Shown here: piece after piece, positions 1 through 5,882 of the stretch
Layout: every line of letters begins with the position of its first letter
Numbering within the stretch: position 1 is the stretch's first letter
Assembly (NCBI RefSeq): GCF_050943655.1
Contig: NZ_JBMNPQ010000085.1
Coordinates: forward strand, 1-5,887
Reading direction: 5' to 3'
DNA from: Peptoniphilus_A sp050943655
GTDB lineage: Bacteria; Bacillota; Clostridia; Tissierellales; Peptoniphilaceae
Length of the DNA: 5,887 bases
Notes under the pieces: generated by a model
Seen by the model: only the letters and a program-made list of their open reading frames with translations
The model's database searches: none
What the model was told of the DNA's origin: nothing
Program-made: the position numbers and the translations under genes

Positions 1-50
1 TTTATTTTTATCTTCGCGTCAATTAGTTATTTTTCTTAAGCACTGTAATG

Positions 51-59
51 TGTTATAAT
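51..59 (+). promoter_or_regulatory. Extended -10 promoter element upstream of the AraC-type regulator
   Basis: The sequence TGTTATAAT is a perfect extended -10 (TG, one base, then TATAAT at 54-59). No good -35 hexamer is visible 16-18 bases upstream, where the sequence is T-rich (around 30-36), but an extended -10 can compensate for this. Transcription would start near base 66, giving a leader of about 130 nt before the regulator's start codon. This is inferred from sequence alone. A TATATA at 155-160 with a weak TTAATT at 132-137 (17-base spacer) is a poorer, closer alternative. Confidence 0.5.
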
Positions 60-122
60 ATATAAGCAAAAACGTTATCTTTGATGAGATTTGTTGCAGT
101 TTATTTATAAATTTTTTTATTC

Positions 123-151
123 TTTGACTAGTTAATTTAAAATTAGTCAAA
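123..151. repeat. Perfect 8-bp inverted repeat in the regulator leader, candidate operator
   Basis: The arms TTTGACTA (123-130) and TAGTCAAA (144-151) are exact reverse complements separated by 13 AT-rich bases. Arm centres are therefore 21 bp apart, about two helical turns. That geometry would suit a dimeric or two-headed DNA-binding protein contacting one face of the helix. The repeat lies 45 bp before the start codon of a regulator with two DNA-binding domains, so autoregulation is a reasonable guess. It could also fold in RNA as a weak hairpin followed by ATTTTATAT. The repeat is seen directly; its role is inference. Confidence 0.45.
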
Positions 152-195
152 TTTTATATAGGCGAAGAAATAATATTTTAAATTGGAGGTGAAAA

Positions 196-1416
196 ATGAA
201 AAAAATAAAAATACAAGAACAGTTCCAAGAATTTGTCGACAAAAATTTTATATTTGCCTTTGATATTCAAAGTGATTCACATCCAACAGAGCCGCTTTTA
301 CATAAAAACTCGCGGTTCTTGTATATTTTAGAAGGCAAGGGAAAGATAAAAATAAGCAATCATATTTACGATTTAAGTCCCGACACCATAATTGAAATTG
401 CTCCATGGCAAATATCTGAGATTGTAGAAGTTGAAGAAGAACTGATTTATTATTTATTGGTCTATGATTTTAATTTTATAAACATCTATATAAAAAAAGA
501 ATTCAACCTCGACAGCGATAAACTAAATATTATTACTTCCTTTTATGAAAATAATACAGTCTCACCCTCTCAATCAGATTTAAAGAAAATCAGAAAAATA
601 TTTGAAGATATTAGAGAAGAATTTGGCATATACTCACTTACATCTTATCACAATACAAAACCCTACACTAAAATTTATGCTCTCTCACTTCTTACCGAAC
701 TCTTGGCATTATACCTTAGAAATACAACTGGCGAAAATGAAGAAAAAGCAAACTTAACACCAGATATGATATTCATGTATATGTTTTTAAATTGCTCAAG
801 AGATATAACTTTAAATGTAATCTCTAAAGTATTTTATATGAGCGAAAGTTCCATATCTAGGTATATAACTAATCTTACTGGACTTGGTTTTTATGAACTC
901 CTTCAAGAGATGAAATTATTTAAGGCGAGGTTTTTGTTTGCCAACACAAATTTATCCACAAGAGACATTGCTTATATTTTAAATTATTTTGATCCAAGTA
1001 TGTTGTCAAAAAAATTCCACGCCACATATCACATGAAAATTAAAGATTATAAAAAGTCCTTCGTTCCAGAAGAGTCACTGGTTAACTTAAGACTTGACCA
1101 CAAGTCTTTAAAGATTATTGACTATATGTATGACAATTACGCCGAGGATATTGACATAATTTCTGTATCAGAGATGTTCCATATGTATCCCAAAAATATA
1201 AACGACACTTTAAATTACTATGTTGAAAAAAACTTCAACAGCTTTTTAAATCAGATAAGAATTTATAAATCGTGTGACCTTTTGACAGAGACTGATCTTA
1301 CAATTTCAGAAATTGCAATAAGCGTCGGCTACAATTCAACTAAGACATATCTAAGGCACTTCAATGCATTTTTAGGAGTTAACCCTTCGGAGTTTCGCGA
1401 AAATTATATGAAATAA
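196..1416 (+). CDS. AraC-family transcriptional regulator with cupin-like sensor and two tandem AraC DNA-binding domains
   Basis: This is a 406-residue cytoplasmic DNA-binding regulator. The ATG start is supported by GGAGGTG at 185-191. Residues about 38-95 look like an AraC-type cupin (a FLYILEGKGKI strand pair, then hydrophobic beta segments), followed by a helical linker (about 130-185). The C-terminal half carries two AraC-type units: residues 204-289 and 319-404. They align without gaps at an offset of 115 residues, with about 16 of 86 positions identical. Unit 2 is canonical, with TISEIAISVGY at 369-379 and GVNPSEFR at 394-401. Unit 1 keeps the helix pattern (STRDIAYILNY) but has N263 for the usual Gly and H279/I282 for the Gly and Pro of the GxxP signature. 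Ordinary AraC regulators have about 250-300 residues and one such unit. No target gene lies beside it inside the window; the next gene converges on it. The ligand is unknown. Confidence 0.88.
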   Translation: MKKIKIQEQFQEFVDKNFIFAFDIQSDSHPTEPLLHKNSRFLYILEGKGKIKISNHIYDLSPDTIIEIAPWQISEIVEVEEELIYYLLVYDFNFINIYIKKEFNLDSDKLNIITSFYENNTVSPSQSDLKKIRKIFEDIREEFGIYSLTSYHNTKPYTKIYALSLLTELLALYLRNTTGENEEKANLTPDMIFMYMFLNCSRDITLNVISKVFYMSESSISRYITNLTGLGFYELLQEMKLFKARFLFANTNLSTRDIAYILNYFDPSMLSKKFHATYHMKIKDYKKSFVPEESLVNLRLDHKSLKIIDYMYDNYAEDIDIISVSEMFHMYPKNINDTLNYYVEKNFNSFLNQIRIYKSCDLLTETDLTISEIAISVGYNSTKTYLRHFNAFLGVNPSEFRENYMK

Positions 1417-1456
1417 AATTGCACCTCGTGCGTTATAAATCTTAATAGAACAATAA

Positions 1457-1492
1457 AAATCGGAACACAGACTAAGTCAAATGTTCCGATTT
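1457..1492. terminator. Bidirectional rho-independent terminator between convergent genes
   Basis: The arms AAATCGGAACA (1457-1467) and TGTTCCGATTT (1482-1492) pair perfectly over 11 bp around a 14-base loop. The loop contains a further short GAC/GTC pairing (1470-1472 with 1476-1478). On the plus strand the stem is followed by CTTTTATTATT. On the minus strand the stem runs into TTATTG, so the U-tract there is CCGATTTTTATTG. It sits 40 bases after the regulator stop and about 18 bases after the stop of the TPM gene on the other strand, so it can end both transcripts. Confidence 0.85.
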
Positions 1493-1510
1493 CTTTTATT
1501 ATTAAATTTT

Positions 1511-2326
1511 CTAGATTCGGCCGCTTGCTCCGCCGCCTCCAGAGGATCCACCGCCTCCGAAGCCGCCAAAGCCGCCTCCACCGAAGCCACCTGACGATCC
1601 GCCAAAACCTCCAAAGCCTCCGCCCCAAGATGGTCCAAAGACTATTGTCGGTCTTCTTCGTCTTCTGCTGCCAGGTCCTCCGCCTGAGCCACCATTTCCT
1701 CCGCCGCCGGAGAATAGATTAATTATTACATAGATAAGAAGTAGCACGATTATTACTTGAAATACTCCTGCTCCTTCGTCTTCTTCTAAATCAATTGGCT
1801 CCTCAGGTTCGCGAGCTGCAATGTCTACATCATACTCCATTTCATAGAGTTTAATGATTTGGTTATATGCCTCGTTTATGGCAAGCTCCATGGAATTCGG
1901 TTTATCTTCTGATGTTATCTCTCCCATTCTTCTAATAATTCGGGACGCGTATACATCGGGAAGCATTCCCTCTGCTCCATAGCCTGGTTCGATTCTTACA
2001 AATCTATCTTCGTTATCTAGAATAGCAACTAAAATTAAAACACCATTGTCTTCCTTTTCATCGCCAATTCCAATTTCTTCAAAAACTCTTGTGGCGTAAG
2101 AATCAATGTCGTAGTCTTCCATATCACTTACAACGACAACGGCAATCTCGCCACCAGTTTTCTTTTTCAAATCATAAGTAGTTTTGTTAAAATAATCTAT
2201 GCTCTCTTTAGAAAGAGTGCCAGTTTCGTCGTAGACATTATACTGCATATTGTCCTTGACGAAACTAGCAGACACATTTGTCACAAGAGCAAAAATCATT
2301 ATTAATGTGACAAAAAATTTTTTCAA
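1511..2326 (-). CDS. TPM-domain (YgcG-type) membrane protein with glycine-rich tail
   Basis: From a TTG start the protein has 271 residues. Residues 1-20 form a signal peptide (MKKFF, a hydrophobic core, then VSA before S21). A TPM domain spans about 30-160, with NVYDETGTLS, GGEIAVVVV, DNGVLILVA and RIEPGYGAEGMLPD. An acidic stretch (about 172-187) precedes one transmembrane helix (188-205). A glycine-rich tail follows, interrupted by five arginines (221-225) and ending in GGASGRI, close to the GASGRW-like end of many relatives. The arginines after the helix suggest that the tail is cytoplasmic and the TPM domain outside. TPM domains are tied to phosphatase activity in the plant protein TLP18.3 (a photosystem II repair factor); the bacterial role is unsettled. 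The gene is last in the operon, directly after lemA, a common pairing. A GTG in the same frame at 2335 would add three residues, but it abuts the lemA stop and lacks a good Shine-Dalgarno. Confidence 0.85.
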   Translation of the reverse strand: MKKFFVTLIMIFALVTNVSASFVKDNMQYNVYDETGTLSKESIDYFNKTTYDLKKKTGGEIAVVVVSDMEDYDIDSYATRVFEEIGIGDEKEDNGVLILVAILDNEDRFVRIEPGYGAEGMLPDVYASRIIRRMGEITSEDKPNSMELAINEAYNQIIKLYEMEYDVDIAAREPEEPIDLEEDEGAGVFQVIIVLLLIYVIINLFSGGGGNGGSGGGPGSRRRRRPTIVFGPSWGGGFGGFGGSSGGFGGGGFGGFGGGGSSGGGGASGRI

Positions 2327-2330
2327 TTGT

Positions 2331-2338
2331 ATCACCTA
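2331..2338 (-). promoter_or_regulatory. Ribosome binding site that decides the TPM gene start
   Basis: Read on the minus strand, TAGGTGAT matches the anti-Shine-Dalgarno partner AGGTGAT over seven bases and includes the TAG stop of lemA. Its GG lies eight bases before TTG at 2326-2324, a typical distance. The alternative GTG start (2335-2333) lies inside this same motif and has only AT-rich sequence upstream, so the TTG start is preferred. Confidence 0.6.
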
Positions 2339-2908
2339 AAATTTAACTTCTGGTGTCTGTTGATCCTTTTCTGATACTTCGAAATATTCTCTAGTGTCAA
2401 ATCCCATCATCTTAGCGATTATATTAGTTGGGAATCTCCTTACATATTGATTGTATGTTTGAACAGTTTCGTTATAGCGCATTCTCTCAGTTGCGATTCT
2501 ATTTTCTGTGCCTTCAAGTTGCGCTTGTAAATCTAGGAAGTTTTGGTTTGCCTTAAGTTCTGGATAATTTTCCACAACTACATTTAATCTTCCAATAGCT
2601 TGAGTAAGTTCATCGTTAGCTTCAGCAAGTTCTTTTGGTGATTTTGCATCGGCTATTCCTGCTCTTGCCTTAGTTATTTCTTCAAATGTTTCTCTCTCGT
2701 GAGTTGCATAACCTTTTACAGTTTCAACTAAGTTTGGAATTAAATCTGCACGTCTTTTAACTTGATTTTGAACTTGTGCCCATGATGCATTGACATCTTC
2801 GTCAATTTTTACGAGCTTGTTCCATTGTCCTCCAAAGAATATAGCAAGTATAACAACGACTGCAATAACTATTGCAATACCAGCTACTCCTTTATTTCTC
2901 TTCCTCAT
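2336..2908 (-). CDS. lemA: LemA-family membrane-anchored protein
   Basis: This 190-residue protein has the usual LemA length. It has a short basic N-terminus (MRKRNK), one membrane helix at about 8-25, and then a long helical domain predicted to lie outside the membrane. Family hallmarks are present in order: RRADLIPNLVETVKGYA (52-68) followed by HERETFEEITKAR, then YPELKANQNF (115-124), LEGTENRIATERMRYNE (131-147) and RRFPTNIIAKMMGF (157-170). LemA proteins are widespread in bacteria; their molecular role is not established. The start is clear: AGGAGG at 2919-2914 lies five bases before the ATG. This Shine-Dalgarno overlaps the thiI stop codon, and the lemA stop is built into the Shine-Dalgarno of the TPM gene. 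Pairing with a TPM protein is a recurring arrangement and suggests that the two act together at the envelope, which is inference. Confidence 0.93.
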   Translation of the reverse strand: MRKRNKGVAGIAIVIAVVVILAIFFGGQWNKLVKIDEDVNASWAQVQNQVKRRADLIPNLVETVKGYATHERETFEEITKARAGIADAKSPKELAEANDELTQAIGRLNVVVENYPELKANQNFLDLQAQLEGTENRIATERMRYNETVQTYNQYVRRFPTNIIAKMMGFDTREYFEVSEKDQQTPEVKF

Positions 2909-2917
2909 TATGTCCTC

Positions 2918-4084
2918 CTATTCTATGACAGTTACTTCCATCTTTGCAATTGCATCTTCGACAAGACTGTCAATGTCTAAATCTTTTTCAGACTCTTCAA
3001 TTCCTTCAATTGTTGGTCTAAGGTTTGGGTGTTTTGGCAAAAATACTGTACAGCAATCTTCAAAAGGAAGGATTGAAGTTTCGTATGTGCCAATTTCAGT
3101 TGCAATGTCTATGATATTTACCTTGTCCATCCCAATTAGTGGCCTAAAAACAAGTTTGTCAGTCACTGCATTTGTAACTTGTAAGCCTCCAATAGTTTGT
3201 GAAGCAACTTGTCCCAAGTTCTCTCCAGTAATAATTGAATCATATCCTCTTTCTTCTGCAAGTTTATTTGCAATCCTCATCATGAAGCGCCTTGAGATAA
3301 TTGTCATCTCATCTTCTGGAGCTTTTTTGTTGATTTCTTTTTGGATTGGCAAAATATTTACAGAATAAAAATTCACCTTTCCACTGAAACTTGCAATGTC
3401 AGATGCCAAAGTTTTTACTTTTTCTTCTGCCCTTTCAGATGTGAATGGATATGAGTGGAAGTGCAAGCAATCTATGGAAACTCCTCTCTTTGCCATCAAA
3501 AATCCGGCAACAGGTGAGTCGATTCCTCCAGAAAGAAGGAGAAGTCCCCTTCCGTTTGTTCCCTTTGGAAGTCCCCCATAGGCTTTTATTTTTTCTGTAT
3601 AAATATAGGTATCCTTTTTTAAATCGCAATAAACATAGAAGTCGGGGTTGTGAACGTCAACTTTCACGTCGAAATTTTTTAAAACTATTCCCCCAATTTT
3701 GTTATTTATCTCCATTGATGTCAGTGGATAAGTTTTGTCTCCTCTAGAAGTTTGCGCCTTAAAAGTTTTGTACTCTGGATGCTTTTCTAGAGTCTCTTTT
3801 ACTACATGAAGTATTGCCTCTTCTATTTCTTCTGGATTAGTTTCAACTTTAATAGAAGGTGCAATGTAAACTATTCCGAAAACATGCTTTAGTCGATTTA
3901 TTAACTTTTCTTCATTGTCTTCAACTACTTCTACATAAACCTTGCCCATATTGTGATAAATTTTTCCATGATCTATGCCACGTAGATTTTTCTTTATATC
4001 ACCAATTAATTTTTGCAAAAATGTATGTCTGTTTTTGCCCTTTAGTACAAGTTCGCCTAAAGAAAGCGCCATAACTCTTTGCAT
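2918..4084 (-). CDS. thiI: tRNA 4-thiouridine synthase ThiI, short form without rhodanese domain
   Basis: ThiI adenylates U8 of tRNA and inserts sulfur to give 4-thiouridine; in some bacteria it also supplies sulfur for the thiamine thiazole. The 388-residue protein starts with the ferredoxin-like region (SLGELVLKGKNRHTF, 8-22) and continues with a THUMP domain (about 60-165). The AANH/PP-loop ATPase follows, with the pyrophosphate loop SGGIDSP at 185-191 and TGENLGQVASQT at 286-297. A conserved cysteine pair, EDCCTVF (342-348), corresponds to the region of the E. coli sulfur-accepting Cys344. The protein ends soon after, so the C-terminal rhodanese domain of the E. coli enzyme (about 480 residues) is absent, as in B. 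subtilis ThiI. The desulfurase gene four bases upstream is the likely sulfur donor. The ATG is preceded by GAGGTGAT (4095-4088), which contains the desulfurase stop. An internal ATG at codon 5 is less well placed. Confidence 0.95.
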   Translation of the reverse strand: MQRVMALSLGELVLKGKNRHTFLQKLIGDIKKNLRGIDHGKIYHNMGKVYVEVVEDNEEKLINRLKHVFGIVYIAPSIKVETNPEEIEEAILHVVKETLEKHPEYKTFKAQTSRGDKTYPLTSMEINNKIGGIVLKNFDVKVDVHNPDFYVYCDLKKDTYIYTEKIKAYGGLPKGTNGRGLLLLSGGIDSPVAGFLMAKRGVSIDCLHFHSYPFTSERAEEKVKTLASDIASFSGKVNFYSVNILPIQKEINKKAPEDEMTIISRRFMMRIANKLAEERGYDSIITGENLGQVASQTIGGLQVTNAVTDKLVFRPLIGMDKVNIIDIATEIGTYETSILPFEDCCTVFLPKHPNLRPTIEGIEESEKDLDIDSLVEDAIAKMEVTVIE

Positions 4085-4088
4085 TAAA

Positions 4089-5237
4089 TCACCTCTTCAT
4101 TATATTTCTAATTTCTTCTGTGTATTGTAAAAGTTTTTCAACAAAAACATCAATTTCTTCTTTTGTTGTGTCCTTGGAAGTGCAAATTCTTATTGTGCCC
4201 TCAGAATACTTGTCGCTTAGTCCAATTTCTTTTAATGTTGAGGACTTGTGCGTTCCATTTGATGAACAAGCTGAAGCTGTTGAGATATAAATTTCATCTT
4301 GCTCCAAGTAGTGAAGCAGCACCTCTGCCCTCGTATCTAAAATTGAAATTGAAGTTATAAAGTCTGATGAATTCTCTGGAGAATTAATTCTATAATCTGT
4401 CAAGTTTTCTTGCAACTTCTCTAGTAAATAATTTTTAATTTCCTTTGCATGATTAAGTCTCTCGTCCATCTCGTTAAATGTAAGCTCACATGCCTTGCCA
4501 AAGCCTAAAATTCCCGGCACATTTTCTGTACCTGAGCGCAGATTTTTCTCCTGTCCTCCGCCAATTACAAGACTAGGAAGCATTACATCGCGTCTCTTAT
4601 AAAGAGCCCCAACTCCCTTTGGTCCATAAATTTTGTGGCTTGAAAAAGACATTGTATCTGCTCCAATATCCTTTACATCGACTTTGATTTTGCCAACAGC
4701 TTGAACTCCGTCAACGTGACAAAATATATTTTTATTTTTCTCTTTTGCAATTTTAATTAAATTTTTTACATTGTTAATAGTGCCAAGTTCGTTGTGAACA
4801 TAAATTAGTGAGACTAGAATTGTATCATCGTCAACTTCTTTTCTAAACTCTTCTTCGTCCACATTTCCATATTCGTCCACGCCCAAAAACACAACTCTAA
4901 GGCCCTCATTTTCGTAGTGCTTAAATTGATCCAAGATAGAAGCGTGTTCAATGGAAGTTGTAATTATTTTATTTCCCCTGCGCCTGTTTTTAATTATCTC
5001 ACCGTGAATTGCAATGTTGTTACTCTCTGTTCCGCCTGATGTGAAATAAATTTCTTCCTTATCTGCCCCAACGAGTCTTGCAGCAGAAGCTCTTGCTTCT
5101 TCTAATTTTTTTTCAACTTCGTGCCCAAAGGAGTGAAGCGAAGATGGATTGGCAAAATCTTTTTCTAATGCATCCATCATAACTTTAATAACTTCTTTAT
5201 CTGGCCTTGTAGTTGCACAATTATCTAAATAAATCAT
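4089..5237 (-). CDS. Cysteine desulfurase, IscS/NifS type, likely ThiI sulfur donor (NifZ-like)
   Basis: This is a PLP-dependent class V aminotransferase-fold enzyme that converts cysteine to alanine and leaves a persulfide on its active-site cysteine. The 382-residue sequence is full length. It shows the N-terminal YLDNCATT (3-10), GGTESNN (68-74), the PLP-stacking His98 in SIEHAS, Asp176 and Gln179 in HVDGVQA, the PLP Schiff-base Lys202 in SSHKIYGPKG, RSGTEN (234-239) and the catalytic Cys324 in STASACSSNGTHKSS. It lies 23 bases after the LUD gene and four bases before thiI. In B. subtilis a desulfurase of this size, NifZ, is encoded next to a ThiI that also lacks a rhodanese domain, and supplies its sulfur. 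That context favours a dedicated tRNA-thiolation role over general Fe-S assembly; no iscU-like scaffold gene is visible here. The Shine-Dalgarno is weak (GAAGATGATAAG before the ATG). Confidence 0.94.
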   Translation of the reverse strand: MIYLDNCATTRPDKEVIKVMMDALEKDFANPSSLHSFGHEVEKKLEEARASAARLVGADKEEIYFTSGGTESNNIAIHGEIIKNRRRGNKIITTSIEHASILDQFKHYENEGLRVVFLGVDEYGNVDEEEFRKEVDDDTILVSLIYVHNELGTINNVKNLIKIAKEKNKNIFCHVDGVQAVGKIKVDVKDIGADTMSFSSHKIYGPKGVGALYKRRDVMLPSLVIGGGQEKNLRSGTENVPGILGFGKACELTFNEMDERLNHAKEIKNYLLEKLQENLTDYRINSPENSSDFITSISILDTRAEVLLHYLEQDEIYISTASACSSNGTHKSSTLKEIGLSDKYSEGTIRICTSKDTTKEEIDVFVEKLLQYTEEIRNIMKR

Positions 5238-5260
5238 CTTATCATCTTCTTTTCTATGTA

Positions 5261-5854
5261 TTAATAACCCAAATCAGCATCAACTAAAAATACGTAAATA
5301 TCTCTATTTTCTGGATTCTTTTTGAAAAATAATTCCATATTTGCAGTGCTATATACAGATGTCGTCTCGTAATCATTATCGCCAACTTCAACAGATGCAT
5401 TGTGTCTAAAAGTGTTAAGTGGCACAGAAATATTTTTAACTCTTTCGCGCGCTTCGTCAAGTGACTTTACAATTTTATTTCGCCCAGCAATTATAAAAAC
5501 TTTATCGTGCCCAAAGCAAATAGATGAAATTCTATTTCCAAGCTGATCCACAAAATAAAGAGCGCCGTCTTCTGTAATGGCGTTGGCAGAAGATAAATAA
5601 ATATCGGCATGCGCATTTATTTCTTCGTTACCCTCAAACTTATCTTTCCAATGCCAAAAAGTTTTTATATTTTTCTCTTTCAGTTTCTCATAAATTCCAA
5701 GTTCTTCTATTGTGACACTGCCACCAATTGCAGCTGTAGAACCTTCCTTAAGATAATAATCTAAATATTTCAACAAATCTTTTTCATTTTCAAAAATTTC
5801 ACAAATAAAACCATTTTGTATTAGTGCTTTTTTTGTTTTAATTAATCTAATCAT
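5261..5854 (-). CDS. LUD-domain protein (DUF162/LutC-like), atypical C-terminus
   Basis: This 197-residue soluble protein belongs to the LUD (lactate utilization) superfamily. Visible hallmarks are AAIGGSVTIEELGI (41-54), ADIYLSSANAITEDGALY (83-100), QLGNRIS (104-110), FGHDKVFIIAGRNKIV (114-129), a helix with EARERVKNISVPLN (134-147), and the terminal DADLGY. Stand-alone LUD proteins of this size in clostridia usually carry, after this point, a cysteine cluster of the TPC...GxCxDCxSxxRIC kind. Here the segment about 150-180 contains none, and the only cysteines are C18 and C113. The start is supported by GAGGTG at 5864-5859, six bases from GAGG to the ATG. It is the first visible gene of the operon; no lutA/lutB partners are present, so a role in lactate oxidation is not supported. 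Family assignment is firm, the function unknown. Confidence 0.85.
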   Translation of the reverse strand: MIRLIKTKKALIQNGFICEIFENEKDLLKYLDYYLKEGSTAAIGGSVTIEELGIYEKLKEKNIKTFWHWKDKFEGNEEINAHADIYLSSANAITEDGALYFVDQLGNRISSICFGHDKVFIIAGRNKIVKSLDEARERVKNISVPLNTFRHNASVEVGDNDYETTSVYSTANMELFFKKNPENRDIYVFLVDADLGY

Positions 5855-5871
5855 TTGACACCTCAGTATTT

Positions 5872-5882
5872 ATTATACTATA
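5872..5882 (-). promoter_or_regulatory. Possible -10 box of the LUD-desulfurase-thiI-lemA-TPM operon
   Basis: On the minus strand TATAGTATAAT holds two overlapping -10-like hexamers: TATAAT at 5877-5872 and TATAGT at 5882-5877. The matching -35 would lie beyond the window edge. Start sites would fall about 11-16 bases before the ATG, giving a very short leader that barely includes the Shine-Dalgarno (5864-5859). The true promoter could therefore lie further upstream, outside the window. Confidence 0.35.

Noticed and set aside
84..110. An 8-codon open frame in the regulator leader that could be a leader peptide
   Set aside because: It has no Shine-Dalgarno and no telling codon run. Short frames like this are expected by chance in AT-rich DNA.
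124..129. TTGACT as a -35 box
   Set aside because: No -10-like hexamer lies 16-18 bases downstream (the sequence there is TCAAAT). It is better explained as part of the inverted repeat.
1421..1431. Small hairpin GCAC-CTC-GTGC just after the regulator stop
   Set aside because: It is a four-base-pair stem with no T-run on the plus strand. It is too weak to call next to the strong 11-bp terminator 26 bases on.
1404..1628. A 74-codon minus-strand frame rich in Arg and Trp
   Set aside because: It is the glycine-rich TPM tail read in another frame (GGN codons giving Arg/Trp) and it runs through the terminator.
2790..3368. A 192-codon open frame on the plus strand opposite lemA and thiI
   Set aside because: It runs antisense to two well-recognised genes, has low-complexity Ser/Ile-rich content and shows no family motif. 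It is a shadow of the real coding frames.
2918..4084. Truncation of ThiI because the rhodanese domain is missing
   Set aside because: Many Firmicutes ThiI proteins end at this point, and the reading frame and stop are intact. It is the short family form, not a broken gene.
5261..5854. Lactate utilization operon (lutABC)
   Set aside because: Only a LUD-domain protein is present. No Fe-S or cysteine-rich LutA/LutB-type gene is visible and the neighbours concern sulfur transfer.
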